Positions 35,930 through 45,029 of a stretch of 64,000 bases of DNA are shown here, piece after piece. The position numbers and the translations under genes are program-made. The notes under the pieces were generated by a model. The model worked only from the letters and a program-made list of their open reading frames with translations, ran no database searches and had not been told where the DNA came from. Positions within the stretch are counted from its first letter, which is position 1, and each line of letters begins with the position of its first letter. The stretch comes from Flavobacterium sp. SUN052 (GTDB lineage Bacteria; Bacteroidota; Bacteroidia; Flavobacteriales; Flavobacteriaceae). The DNA is taken from contig NZ_JAPQNS010000005.1 of the NCBI RefSeq assembly GCF_028867935.1, positions 1 to 64,000 of the forward strand, in the 5' to 3' direction.

Positions 35930-35965
35930 GAATTCACAGTAAATCGGTGCGAATTCACAGTTGCG
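35930..35965 (+). promoter_or_regulatory. direct repeat resembling a LytTR binding site
   Basis: The 11-base word GAATTCACAGT occurs at 35930-35940 and 35951-35961, exactly 21 bases apart. The parts ACAGTAAAT (35936) and ACAGTTGCG (35957) each match the published LytTR half-site pattern [TA][AC][CA]GTTN[AG][TG] at all but one position. LytTR regulators bind pairs of half-sites about two helical turns apart. The site lies just before the proposed kinase promoter, suggesting autoregulation by the encoded LytTR protein. Confidence 0.5.
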
Positions 35966-35988
35966 TCGATAATGAAAAAAGATGAGTT

Positions 35989-35996
35989 GACCTTTG
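35989..35996 (+). promoter_or_regulatory. possible -7 box for the kinase operon
   Basis: GACCTTTG fits five of the six fixed positions of TAnnTTTG and lies 18 bases before the kinase ATG at 36015. No good -33 box is seen at 19-23 bases, but the LytTR-like repeat occupies that area, which would suit an activated promoter. Confidence 0.3.
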
Positions 35997-36014
35997 CCAA
36001 AGAGATACTACGGC

Positions 36015-37658
36015 ATGAAAAAGGCAATCTTGTTTTTATTCTTCCTGCTCCTGATGGTCCGGGCTGTTTATGCGCAGGTCGATTGGGGGAATTACTCCCA
36101 TAGCTTCCCCAACGGCGCGACGGATAATCCCGCAACCGTCGCTGTCATTTCGGCGATTGCCAAACCTAACGACTCGTACTGGAATGCGACAACTAACACG
36201 AATCTGTACAAACTGGCTACTGATCCGCTGTTTCGGGAGTTAGCACCGGAACATATTGTTGCCCGCACCACATTTGATACGGCTAGGGTGCATTTTTTCC
36301 TGCATGGGGTGAGTCCAAAAAACGCCGGGCAATACCAGTTTAGGGTTAGGGAGTATCCTAGCCGTACCGTATTGATACCTTGGCAAAGCACCCGTCAGTT
36401 TACGGAACCCGCGTTGATTCAGCAATCCGGCTTACCCCAGATGGCTTACCTGGGTGGTTACAAAGCTCCGTTGGGTCATACGGTAATCGTTGAGGTTCGC
36501 CGAACAGGCAGCCAGCAACTCGTGGGGGCTTCAGTAGTTGCCTGGGTTCCTATCAGACCCGCCGTAACTGGCCTGTACACGTCGGATAATTTGGATGCCT
36601 TTTTAAAAAAGCTGCAATACCCCTGGGCTAAGGAAACAAAATCGGTCAGGGTGTCGGGTAGGGTAGACCAACCCTCAAATCCGCTGACACTCCCCTTTAC
36701 GAATACGAACCTGATCTTATTTTTAAACGCTGAGATTTATAACAAAGAGCAGGTTCAGTATGAGTTGATTCGAAATGAGCAGGTTGTTATTCCCTGGAAG
36801 ACCAACGATTATGACAACAGTTTTGTCTGGCTAAAAGATTACATGCCCGGTAGTTACCGGCTCAATATTCGCTATACCGTACAACCGCAGCACATAGCCA
36901 CCTATTATTTTGAGGTGGAACCAGCCTGGTATCAGTCGACGGGTTTCAGAATTATGGTCGGTATTTTCATTGCAGTTTGTTTGGGAACCGCTCTTTTTCT
37001 GGTGCTTTTTATTCAGCAAAAACAAAAAAGTCGCCGGGAACTAGCCAATAAAACGAAGCTTCAGTTAGAACTAAAGGCTATTTATGCCCAGCTTAATCCC
37101 CATTTTGTGTTTAATGCTCTGAGTTCAATCCAGGGGTTGATCAACAAACAGGATATTGAGGGAGCGAATAATTATCTGGCTGATTTCGCCCGCTTGATGC
37201 GCGAATCACTCACCAACAGCCATAAGGATGAAGTGTCCCTGAATGAAGAAATTCGGGTGCTTGACACCTACCTGAAGCTGGAACAACTCCGATTTGGGTT
37301 TCAATACGAGATTATTCTGGATGAATGCGTGCATCGGTTCGAAACCAGCATACCAGCACTGTTGTTGCAACCGCTGGTTGAAAATGCCGTTAAGCATGGC
37401 GTCTCAACCTTACAGGAAGCGGGTCTCATTACGATCCATTTCAATAAAATTGGCGAGGCCATGGTCGTTCAAATCGTCGATAATGGACGAGGTTTTCTAG
37501 CCAGCAACCCGACCAACGGTTTTGGGTTAAAACTGACCCAAGATCGAATCAAGCTGTTGAATGAATTGAATAAAGAGCAACCGATTCATTTCGAAGTTAA
37601 TCCTCATGTTCCCGCTGGCACCGATATAAAGGTGCTTTTTACCAACTGGTTTGTATGA
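36015..37658 (+). CDS. LytS-type sensor histidine kinase
   Basis: With the ATG at 36015 (MKKAILFLFF) the product has 547 residues: signal peptide, a large periplasmic beta-rich sensor region (about 20-300), one membrane helix (about 312-333), a short coiled linker and a kinase domain. The phosphoacceptor histidine is in QLNPHFVFNAL (His363), typical of the LytS/YehU class. The ATPase part shows LLQPLVENAVKHG and VDNGRGF. The periplasmic region probably binds the signal, but no known sensor domain is recognised. The stop overlaps the regulator start by four bases (ATGA), so the two are translationally coupled. Confidence 0.9.
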   Translation: MKKAILFLFFLLLMVRAVYAQVDWGNYSHSFPNGATDNPATVAVISAIAKPNDSYWNATTNTNLYKLATDPLFRELAPEHIVARTTFDTARVHFFLHGVSPKNAGQYQFRVREYPSRTVLIPWQSTRQFTEPALIQQSGLPQMAYLGGYKAPLGHTVIVEVRRTGSQQLVGASVVAWVPIRPAVTGLYTSDNLDAFLKKLQYPWAKETKSVRVSGRVDQPSNPLTLPFTNTNLILFLNAEIYNKEQVQYELIRNEQVVIPWKTNDYDNSFVWLKDYMPGSYRLNIRYTVQPQHIATYYFEVEPAWYQSTGFRIMVGIFIAVCLGTALFLVLFIQQKQKSRRELANKTKLQLELKAIYAQLNPHFVFNALSSIQGLINKQDIEGANNYLADFARLMRESLTNSHKDEVSLNEEIRVLDTYLKLEQLRFGFQYEIILDECVHRFETSIPALLLQPLVENAVKHGVSTLQEAGLITIHFNKIGEAMVVQIVDNGRGFLASNPTNGFGLKLTQDRIKLLNELNKEQPIHFEVNPHVPAGTDIKVLFTNWFV

Positions 37659-38404
37659 AGGCTATTCTGATCGACGACGAAAAGCATACCCTGGATAATT
37701 TACAGGCATTACTGCGGAAGTACTGCCCCCAGGTTGATTTGTGCGTCACGGCTCAAACAGCGGAAGCGGGTAAAGCTCTGTTGTATACGCATCATCCGGA
37801 CCTGGTTTTTCTGGACATCCAGATGCCCGGCCAGAGTGGATTTGATTTGCTGCGTAGTTTACCATCCTATGATTTTGAGGTGATCATTGTCACCGCCTAC
37901 GACCAGTATGCCATTCAGGCGATGCGGTTTGCTGCCGTAGACTACTTGTTGAAGCCGGTTGACATTGGCGAGTTGCAGGCAGCGGTGGACAAAGCCATAA
38001 AGCAACGTCGGTTAAAGGTGTACAATCAGCAGCTAGCGAACCTGCTGGACCTGTTAACGGCTCAGCAAACGAAAGAAGAGCAGCGTATTGCCCTGCCCAC
38101 CACAAAGGAAACTCGATTGGTAAAAACCGGGGATATTGTTCGGTGCGAATCGTCGAACAATTACACAACCTTTTTTCTGAGCGATCAGGAAGCGTTACTG
38201 GTGTGCAAGCCCATTTATGAATACGAAGAATTGCTCCGGGCACATGATTTTCTGCGCTGCCATCAATCTCATTTGGTGAATAAGAAATGGATCAAAAGTT
38301 GGAAAAAAGAGTACGGTGATTTCCTCGTATTAACGGACGGTTCTGAAGTGCCGGTCTCGCGGGGCAAGAAAGAAATGATCAAAAGAGCCCTCAACTTAGT
38401 CTAA
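37655..38404 (+). CDS. LytTR-family response regulator
   Basis: The 249-residue protein has a receiver domain (about 1-115) with acceptor Asp54 in FLDIQMPG, acidic pocket DDE (7-9) and the conserved Lys in LLKPVD. A LytTR DNA-binding domain follows (about 150-249, with IVRCESSNNYTTFF and CHQSHLVNKKWIK). It is the partner of the kinase just upstream. LytTR proteins bind paired direct repeats, and a good candidate pair lies before the kinase gene. The next gene follows after 12 bases, so the three form an operon. Confidence 0.93.
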   Translation: MKAILIDDEKHTLDNLQALLRKYCPQVDLCVTAQTAEAGKALLYTHHPDLVFLDIQMPGQSGFDLLRSLPSYDFEVIIVTAYDQYAIQAMRFAAVDYLLKPVDIGELQAAVDKAIKQRRLKVYNQQLANLLDLLTAQQTKEEQRIALPTTKETRLVKTGDIVRCESSNNYTTFFLSDQEALLVCKPIYEYEELLRAHDFLRCHQSHLVNKKWIKSWKKEYGDFLVLTDGSEVPVSRGKKEMIKRALNLV

Positions 38405-38416
38405 CCTTTTTACTTC

Positions 38417-39865
38417 ATGAAACCCTTTATGCTGACGCAAAAATCAGTAGTCGCTATTTTTATGCTCTTTTGGGCTGGTCAATTTGTGCAAGCAGGAGCG
38501 ACCTTCACTGGCAATAGCCCTGTTCGGTTATCAGAAGCCTACGAGTTAGCCAATGTTATTCTGGCGCTTACACACTACGGAAAAGCCGATCCCTGGGAGG
38601 TGTCCCAACAGTCGGCTTACTACCGGGAAGTACGAACGCACTTCGATAAATATGCTGATCATCCGCTGCTGGCCAAAGTAAATTATTCGCGCGAAAAATG
38701 GGAAAGCTACTTGAGCTTCCGGACGGATGCCTACGCGTTTGAATTTGACACGGACAATCGCCTGGTCAGAAGGATAAACTTTCAGGCGAATAAGGGGTTC
38801 AATCCATTCGAGGAAAACCTGGATTTGATTAATAATTTTGTCAGAACAACCGGGTTCCGCCAGTTCTATCGAGATCACCTTGCCTATTACCGGGGTTTAG
38901 CTGTTGCGTATTTAGAATCGCAGCGGTATCCTGAAATGCTGCATTTCCTGGAGAAAGAGTTTGGTAAACGCCGGGAGTTAACTACCTACGCCATTGTCAT
39001 ATCGCCCCTTGTGGGACGCATGAACTGTCACCGCACGGTGGCGGCCGTTGGTACAGATTTTATAACGTTACCAGGCTTTTTGCTTGATGGTAAAGCTGTC
39101 CAAGCAGTCAGTGAGGAAGAAATTGCCTCCGGCACCCATATGCTGCTTACGGAGCTTGACCACGCTTTTGTTAACCCGCTCACCGACCAGTACCGTGGCT
39201 TGCTAACCCCCAACTTCACCATCAGTCGGTGGGATACCGGCAGCGGTTACGAGACGGATAGTGGCGCGACTTTTAATGAGTACATGACTTGGGCCGTGTA
39301 TAATCTGTACGTACAAACGTATTTCCCCTCTGTAGCGGCCAAAGTAAGTGCTGACTGGGCTTTGCAAAACGCCACGCGGGGCTTCTTTGCCAGTTCATTG
39401 TTCAACCGGGAACTGGCCTTGGTATATAACGCCCGCAGACGGGGGCAAACGATCAGAGACATTTATCCAGTCTTTATCCAACGACTCGGTTCCCTGCAAG
39501 CGTCGCTGAGCAAACCGTCGATTACAAGCTGTAATCTGGATGGTCAGACCGTTACCGACACCGTGCAAACCTTCGTAATTCACTTCTCAGAACCGATGGA
39601 AGAATGCCAGTCGCTGGATATTGTTCAAACTGTTGACCAGCAGGGAAGGGTGAAACAGGAACGGATTAAACTGACGCCTGAAAGCAACAGCCTTGCCTGG
39701 ACAGATCATGGAAAAACAGTACAGTTTACGCTAGTGCTACTGAAAGGAGGGCAGAATTACATTGTCTTCAACCATCCCTGGCGAACACTGGTCACCCTGC
39801 GAAGTCTCAAGGGTGTTGACCTGAAACCGTACAGTCATATCAAAACCAGTGTCGCCGACAAGTAA
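38417..39865 (+). CDS. secreted DUF4932-like protein with altered HExxH motif
   Basis: The 482-residue protein has a signal peptide (about 1-26) and a domain of metallopeptidase style. The motif that would read HExxH is TELDH at 245-249 (codons ACG GAG CTT GAC CAC), followed by FVNP. A downstream glutamate (Glu288 in FNEYMTWA) sits where a third zinc ligand is expected. Similarity to DUF4932-type proteins is from memory of the HE..H..F.NP pattern and is not certain. The last 100 residues look like an Ig-like domain (HFSEPMEE, region 380-480). It is the third gene of the kinase-regulator operon, so it may modify or supply the signal. Loss of the first histidine suggests it does not act as a protease. 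Confidence 0.6.
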   Translation: MKPFMLTQKSVVAIFMLFWAGQFVQAGATFTGNSPVRLSEAYELANVILALTHYGKADPWEVSQQSAYYREVRTHFDKYADHPLLAKVNYSREKWESYLSFRTDAYAFEFDTDNRLVRRINFQANKGFNPFEENLDLINNFVRTTGFRQFYRDHLAYYRGLAVAYLESQRYPEMLHFLEKEFGKRRELTTYAIVISPLVGRMNCHRTVAAVGTDFITLPGFLLDGKAVQAVSEEEIASGTHMLLTELDHAFVNPLTDQYRGLLTPNFTISRWDTGSGYETDSGATFNEYMTWAVYNLYVQTYFPSVAAKVSADWALQNATRGFFASSLFNRELALVYNARRRGQTIRDIYPVFIQRLGSLQASLSKPSITSCNLDGQTVTDTVQTFVIHFSEPMEECQSLDIVQTVDQQGRVKQERIKLTPESNSLAWTDHGKTVQFTLVLLKGGQNYIVFNHPWRTLVTLRSLKGVDLKPYSHIKTSVADK

Positions 39866-39877
39866 GGTTACTAAAGG

Positions 39878-41275
39878 CTATTTGTTCTTTTTGTCATAAA
39901 CAATGTCGATAGCGGCCCCGGCGTCGCCCTGCTGCTTCATCCACTGCTCCAGTTTTTGTTTGTATTGACTGATACGGTCCTGATGAGCAGGAGTAGTGGC
40001 CAGATTAGTCAATTCCCAGGGATCGGCCTGGGTATCGTAAAACTCAATCGCAGGCCGTTTTTCAGCTCGCTCAGTGATCTGTTTGGCTTTTGGATTGCTG
40101 GATGCCTGATCAACCCAGGAAAACCAGACGGACTGCCGATCTTTTTGCGCTGGATTCATCATGAACCGGTTGTAATAAGTCTGATCGGGCGTCAGGTTCA
40201 AAATCAATTTGTAACGGGTATCGCGAATGCTCCGTATCGGATAAGGACGGCCTTCCGGAATATTATTATGAATGCCATATGCATACTGCCGGGCAGTTTT
40301 GCTTTTTCGTTCAAGAACCGGTAGAAAGCTTTTACCATCAAGTCCGGCAACGGGTGAGCCACCTGCCAGATCAACAAGGGTTGGGGTAATATCTTCATAC
40401 TGAACCAGGGCATCGGTCTCAGTGCCGCCTTTAATCGTTCCAGGCCACTTAACCAGCATCGAGCTTTTTTGACCAGCATCCCACAGATTCCATTTTGCAC
40501 CTGGAAACTGCGCCCCCTGTTCGCCCAGAAACATAACGATGGTATTTTTATCCTGACTGGTTTCTTTCAGCAATCGGGTAATATCGCCCACCTGATTATC
40601 TAATCGCCGAACTTCGGCCAGGTACTTTACAAATTGTTGCCGGGTCACTTTTGTATCAACCCAGTTTTTAGGGAGAATCAGTTTGTCGGCATTAAATTCG
40701 GTGGTGTCGCCTACTGTCCAGGGCATGTGCGGATTGATACTCATAACAAACAGGCAATACGGTTGGTCCGTGCGGGTAATGTACTCCCTGACATCGTTTA
40801 ACTCATAGTCATCCGTTGCCGCCACACAATTTGGTTCAAAGCCCTTGATTATATCAAACGGGAAAACCGTTTTGGGTTTGGTGCTGTGATCTTTACCCGT
40901 TAGTCCAACGCGGTAACCCTGTGCCGCCAGGTAGTGACCTACGCTTTTCAGATTGTCGTAAACCGGTTTATGGTTCTGGAAAGAGCCATGCCGTACGGGA
41001 TACAGTCCCGTAAACAACGATGCCCGCGTGGGTACGCACATCGCTTCGGAGGCATAGATCTGGTTGAATTTAAGGCCTTCTTTGGCCAATGCATCAATAT
41101 GAGTGGTTTGGATGTTTTTCCCGCCATAACAACTCAACTGCTGGCTATCGAGGTCATCGGCCATAATGATGAGTATGTTAGGCTTGCGCTCCTGGCTCTG
41201 TTGGGGCACCACATTCATGGCACTGCTGAGCGTTAGCAAGAGTAGAGCCACGATACACTTTTTCCAGTTTTCCAT
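39878..41275 (-). CDS. secreted sulfatase (S1 type)
   Basis: The 465-residue protein has a signal peptide (about 1-24) and the S1 sulfatase metal site IMADDLD (Asp40, Asp41). The activation motif CVPTRASLFTG has Cys80 as the residue to be converted to formylglycine. The Thr in place of Ser at the third following position is allowed in the family. It would remove sulfate from a glycan or related substrate. The maturase needed for activation is not in the window. It converges on the metallopeptidase-like gene with 12 bases between the stops. Its substrate cannot be assigned; sulfated plant or algal glycans are possible. Confidence 0.9.
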   Translation of the reverse strand: MENWKKCIVALLLLTLSSAMNVVPQQSQERKPNILIIMADDLDSQQLSCYGGKNIQTTHIDALAKEGLKFNQIYASEAMCVPTRASLFTGLYPVRHGSFQNHKPVYDNLKSVGHYLAAQGYRVGLTGKDHSTKPKTVFPFDIIKGFEPNCVAATDDYELNDVREYITRTDQPYCLFVMSINPHMPWTVGDTTEFNADKLILPKNWVDTKVTRQQFVKYLAEVRRLDNQVGDITRLLKETSQDKNTIVMFLGEQGAQFPGAKWNLWDAGQKSSMLVKWPGTIKGGTETDALVQYEDITPTLVDLAGGSPVAGLDGKSFLPVLERKSKTARQYAYGIHNNIPEGRPYPIRSIRDTRYKLILNLTPDQTYYNRFMMNPAQKDRQSVWFSWVDQASSNPKAKQITERAEKRPAIEFYDTQADPWELTNLATTPAHQDRISQYKQKLEQWMKQQGDAGAAIDIVYDKKNK

Positions 41276-41328
41276 TTTGACGGTTCTATTTAGTAGCTCC
41301 TGCTAATTGGTGTCAGATAGAGGTCACC

Positions 41329-41336
41329 CAAAATTA
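41329..41336 (-). promoter_or_regulatory. possible -7 box for the sulfatase gene
   Basis: On the minus strand the sequence reads TAATTTTG, a full match to TAnnTTTG, 54 bases before the sulfatase ATG. No clear -33 TTG is found at the usual spacing. Confidence 0.35.
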
Positions 41337-41430
41337 GTGAAGTATTATGCATCCAGAAGCGCACCGGATATGTAAAGAGCAGTCTACCAGCTAAACGGTA
41401 GACTGCTCCTGTAATGGTTAACAATGTAGC

Positions 41431-43089
41431 TTAAGCCAGCGCTTTGCGAGCCTCGCGGTCGGGATCGTTGGCCAGTGCGGGACTGTCGTCCAGAATCATG
41501 GTTTCCCCGTTTTGGCTGGTATAAGGTTTCCAGTTGGGTAAACCGCCCCCGTTGGGATTGCCTGTTTTTACAAAGTTAAGGAACGAGCCAGCCATTTTTT
41601 CCGACAACGCCCGGGGCCGTTTGCCCCCGCCAGTGTGGGTTAGCATCAGGTCGGTGTTGTAGAACCAGAAACAGATATCGTCGCAGTGGAAAGCACGCAT
41701 CCGTCCGTCGAAGAGGGGAGGCTGCCAGCCAAACCAGGCAACATAAACCGGTGCTTTTTGCTGAGAAGCCTTCGCATCTGCAGCGGCAATGGCATTTTTG
41801 CGGTTCGAAACGATCAGTGCCCAAATCTCGACAGGCTTGGCCTTCGGGAAATTCTTCGCGTATGCGTCCACAATGTCGCTGGTCTTATCACCAAAGCGCG
41901 GTTTGATTTTTTCCTTCACGTCGGCCAGCGAAACTTTTTCCAGAGAGGCATCGGTCCGGCTGGGGTTCTGCTCGTGGAAGGTGGAGCAGATCATCAGTGG
42001 AATATCGGCCGAGAAATGATTTGGGTCGCTGAAAAAGGCACCGCCGTTCATCGAGACGCCATCAGCAACGGGCGAGTAGCCACCCCGCTGAATGTTGAGT
42101 CGCTTGGCTTCGTCGGCCATTTTATCAACAGCCCGGTTGGCAATGTCAATGTATTGCCGCCAGGGAATTTGTTGGAGCTTGTCGATCTCGCCGGGTTTCA
42201 GCCCCGCTTCTTCCATTACTTTCAGGCCAAGTTTTTCGGCGTATTCTTTATTAGTGCCAGCCAGCGAGCTACCACTCAGAGCAACGGCTTTATGGAACAG
42301 CCCCTTGGCGGCTGGCATATTCATCAGGGTAGTCACTTTGGCACCACCGCCCGACTGCCCAATGATGGTTACGTTGTTGGGGTCGCCACCGAAGTTGGCA
42401 ATGTTTTTTTTGACCCATTCGAGCGCTGCCACCATGTCCAGATTACCCACGTTGCCCGATTCGGGATGGCCACCCGCTGCTTTCAAGTGGGTATAGCCGA
42501 GTGAACCAAGCCGGTGGTTGATTGAGCAAAACACGACATTGCCCAGGCGAGACAGGTTTTCGCCGTGGTATCCATCCTGCTCAATGGCATTTCCATTCAC
42601 AAATCCGCCCCCGTGCAGCCAGACCACAACCGGGCGTTTCTGCGAATCCAGAGCCGGAGTCCATACATTCAGCTTCAGACAATCTTCCGATACATCGTCG
42701 TAATTCCAGTGGTCAACAAATGAAGCATATACATTGGCATACCGTTTTTCCATGATTTGAGGGGCCGAATTTCCCCACCACAGCGTTGGCCGAACCTCTG
42801 TCCATGAGGCCGGTTTTTGCGGAGGCATGAACCGGTTTTTTCCCGACGTATCGGCTCCGTAGGGAACGCCCAGAAACTGATGGATGCCCCGCAGGATAAA
42901 TCCCCGGACTTTGCCATACTCCGTGTCGGCAATAGCGATATTGTCGCCCACGAACAAAAGCTGCTCGTCTCCGGCTGGCTTAACTTTTTTGGGTGGAATC
43001 GAAGCCGTAGCCACAGTTTCGTGTGCTACGCCCAAACTGGCCACCCCTACGCCCAGTGACTGTAAGAAATTTCGTCTTGACGGTTTCAT
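41431..43089 (-). CDS. type B carboxylesterase, probably Tat-exported
   Basis: The 552-residue protein begins MKPSRRNFLQSLG, a twin-arginine signal. The carboxylesterase fold shows the oxyanion motif WLHGGGF, the nucleophile GQSGGGAK and the histidine in RAFHCDDICF. These enzymes hydrolyse a wide range of esters, and in such neighbourhoods feruloyl or acetyl esters are plausible. The Tat signal is unusual within the window, where other esterases use Sec signals, so a cofactor or folding need before export is suggested. It lies 155 bases upstream of the sulfatase gene in the same direction and has a divergent SGNH gene on its other side. Confidence 0.9.
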   Translation of the reverse strand: MKPSRRNFLQSLGVGVASLGVAHETVATASIPPKKVKPAGDEQLLFVGDNIAIADTEYGKVRGFILRGIHQFLGVPYGADTSGKNRFMPPQKPASWTEVRPTLWWGNSAPQIMEKRYANVYASFVDHWNYDDVSEDCLKLNVWTPALDSQKRPVVVWLHGGGFVNGNAIEQDGYHGENLSRLGNVVFCSINHRLGSLGYTHLKAAGGHPESGNVGNLDMVAALEWVKKNIANFGGDPNNVTIIGQSGGGAKVTTLMNMPAAKGLFHKAVALSGSSLAGTNKEYAEKLGLKVMEEAGLKPGEIDKLQQIPWRQYIDIANRAVDKMADEAKRLNIQRGGYSPVADGVSMNGGAFFSDPNHFSADIPLMICSTFHEQNPSRTDASLEKVSLADVKEKIKPRFGDKTSDIVDAYAKNFPKAKPVEIWALIVSNRKNAIAAADAKASQQKAPVYVAWFGWQPPLFDGRMRAFHCDDICFWFYNTDLMLTHTGGGKRPRALSEKMAGSFLNFVKTGNPNGGGLPNWKPYTSQNGETMILDDSPALANDPDREARKALA

Positions 43090-43160
43090 CTTCGACTATT
43101 AGTTAGAGGGTAAAGAAAATCTCAATGGATTGCTTACCGTAAAAGGGACGTATTGCCGTG

Positions 43161-43191
43161 TTTTACTGCTAATTAGATTTCGTTACCTTCG
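43161..43191 (+). promoter_or_regulatory. possible promoter of the SGNH esterase gene
   Basis: TTTT (43161) and TACCTTCG (43184-43191) are 19 bases apart. The second box differs from TAnnTTTG at one fixed position. It lies 68 bases before the chosen start at 43259. Confidence 0.3.
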
Positions 43192-43258
43192 GGACATCGT
43201 TTCTATTGGAATACGCGCAATAACGCTGACCAGCCCTGCCTTTAACAAAGCATGCATT

Positions 43259-44092
43259 ATGTCTAGAAGTCTATTCTTGTCTGTCTTTTTGCTCGTTACG
43301 AGTCAAATCAGCGTATTGGCCCAAGCCTCATTACCCAAGGGATTAAAAGCCTCTCAATTTCACCTATATGTATTGGCCGGGCAATCGAATATGGCTGGTC
43401 GGGGTAAAGTCGACACGATTGACAAAACGCCACATCCACGGGTTTGGATGCTGAACAAAGCCAATGAGTGGGTGCCGGCCACCGAGCCAATGCACTTCGA
43501 CAAACCCGCTGTGGTTGGCGTGGGGCCGGGTTTAGCGTTTGGCAAACAACTGGCAGAGCAGGAGGCTGATACGTCGGGCGATCCGGTCTTTATCGGCCTC
43601 ATTCCAACGGCCGTGGGTGGCTCAGCTATCGATGCCTGGCAACCTGGCGGCTACCACGAGCAAACAAAAAATTACCCATACGACGAGGCTATCAAACGGG
43701 TGCAACTGGCTCAGCAGTCGGGTACGTTGCATGGCATTCTCTGGCATCAGGGCGAAAGCGATAGCAAACCCGAACTGGCCAGTGTTTACGAACAGAAATT
43801 GATTCAACTGATTGGGCGGTTCCGGCAGGTGTTCAACAGTCCGGCTGTTCCGGTCGTGGTGGGTACTTTGGGCGATTTTTATGCGGCCGACGCTTCGGGC
43901 GTGAAAAACCCGGCGGCTGTTCAGATCAACACCATTCTGCGTAATCTGCCGACGCACCTGTCGCGGGTTGCCTGCGCCGATGCATCGGGTCTGACCGATA
44001 ATGGCGATGCAACTCACTTCAATGCAGCATCAGCCCGCGAACTTGGACGTCGGTATGCGAAAGCAATGCAGGCTTTGGAACGGAAACCGTAA
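43259..44092 (+). CDS. SGNH-type acetylesterase (sialate O-acetylesterase-like)
   Basis: The frame is open from a TTG at 43130, but the ATG of MSRSLFLSVFLL begins a normal signal peptide ending VLAQ and gives 277 residues. SGNH blocks are clear: nucleophile in AGQSNMAGRG, Gly block TAVGGSAI, HQGESDSKP and Asp/His in DATHFNAAS. It is similar in size and motifs to the esterase at 24019-24873 and would deacetylate oligosaccharides. It is a single gene divergent from the carboxylesterase. A perfect 37-base inverted repeat lies just after its stop. Confidence 0.87.
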   Translation: MSRSLFLSVFLLVTSQISVLAQASLPKGLKASQFHLYVLAGQSNMAGRGKVDTIDKTPHPRVWMLNKANEWVPATEPMHFDKPAVVGVGPGLAFGKQLAEQEADTSGDPVFIGLIPTAVGGSAIDAWQPGGYHEQTKNYPYDEAIKRVQLAQQSGTLHGILWHQGESDSKPELASVYEQKLIQLIGRFRQVFNSPAVPVVVGTLGDFYAADASGVKNPAAVQINTILRNLPTHLSRVACADASGLTDNGDATHFNAASARELGRRYAKAMQALERKP

Positions 44093-44114
44093 GTGCAGAA
44101 ATAAAATACTAAAA

Positions 44115-44208
44115 ATTGCTGCCGCGAGGGCCTTCGACTCCGCTCAGGCTGACGACAATCTAGAGCGTTGCCAGCCTGAGCGGAGTCGAAGGCCCTCGCG
44201 GCAGCAAT
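44115..44208. repeat. perfect 37-base inverted repeat with 20-base loop
   Basis: The arm 44115-44151 is exactly complementary to 44172-44208, with no mismatch over 37 bases (core GGGCCTTCGACTCCGCTCAGG). It sits between two convergent genes. The CCTGAGCGGAGTCGAAGG core is, to my knowledge, a dispersed bacterial intergenic word. It may act as a two-way transcription stop, although it has no T-run, or be a mobile palindromic unit. Confidence 0.8.
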
Positions 44209-44249
44209 CAAGTTAAACAACTATAAAAGCTTTCTATACAGTACCAGTC

Positions 44250-44876
44250 CTACTGCCCGAACAGAATCTTATTTGTTACGTCCTGCTCGATGGTGATGTA
44301 GCCCGGATAATTGATGGCTTTGTTACCAAGGTCGAGCGTAGGTTTAATTTTGATCGTAACGCGGGATGGCTTCGAGTCGTCGGAACCGGCCAGGTTACTC
44401 ACAAATTGCGTGAACGCTTCGCGAGTTTTGTCATCCGTGAGCAACTGGTAGGCGTTCGTATTCAACCGAATCGGTACAATAGTTTGCCCACCGCCCGGTG
44501 CTACTTCAATGCGCTGATTCAAAAAACCTTGGAACAACTCTTGACCTGCCAGCAAAACGCGATACTCCAACTGATTTATTGCCGCGTTCTTATTAGTCGG
44601 GTTCGTAATGCCGAGGTTGATGCGGGCGTCTAATGGGATATTCCGTGTGAGCAAGCCAGCCGCTATACGGGGGAATTTAACGGGGTTGAAATCGTTGATG
44701 CTCCGCATGTTGCGAAACTGCTGAATATCGTACCCGGATACACGAACACTGTCGGCTGATTTGATCGCGTAGCGGCAATCGCCGAGGGCTTTGGCTTCTG
44801 TAACCTGACGGCTTACACCGCAACGGCTTAATAGGAATGGTAATAGTGCTAAAGAAAGCAACAGGTATCGTTTCAT
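44250..44876 (-). CDS. LEA14-type (late embryogenesis abundant-like) secreted protein
   Basis: The 208-residue protein has an N-terminal hydrophobic signal with a Cys at residue 19 (LLSRCG). This could be a lipoprotein site, though Arg before Cys is unusual. The centre (about 60-140, LDARINLGITNPTNKNAAINQLEYRVLLAG) has the pattern of LEA14/WHy domains, a beta-sandwich seen in stress proteins across life. Molecular role is unknown. It is a single gene, preceded by a 203-base gap with a strong palindromic terminator of the next gene. Confidence 0.65.
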   Translation of the reverse strand: MKRYLLLSLALLPFLLSRCGVSRQVTEAKALGDCRYAIKSADSVRVSGYDIQQFRNMRSINDFNPVKFPRIAAGLLTRNIPLDARINLGITNPTNKNAAINQLEYRVLLAGQELFQGFLNQRIEVAPGGGQTIVPIRLNTNAYQLLTDDKTREAFTQFVSNLAGSDDSKPSRVTIKIKPTLDLGNKAINYPGYITIEQDVTNKILFGQ

Positions 44877-45029
44877 AGTCTTTTTCAGTTTTAGTAGCTA
44901 GTGTTGGTTTGGTGGTGGTGCTCCGTTGGGGCGTTGCAAGTTAGCAACGTGTTCCTCAATCAGCCACTTATCCCCCACAACTCGCTACATTCTTAACTAT
45001 AGACAAGCCCCGATTGTGTTGGTTTAAAA

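Noticed and set aside
35891..36103. Plus-strand frame of 70 residues before the kinase
   Set aside because: It runs across the LytTR-like repeat and the kinase start in another frame; no supporting feature.
41686..42504. Plus-strand frame of 272 residues
   Set aside because: Antisense to the carboxylesterase, with no motif.
43130..43258. N-terminal extension of the SGNH esterase from TTG 43130
   Set aside because: It would bury the signal peptide 43 residues inside the protein, and a promoter-like box lies in this stretch.
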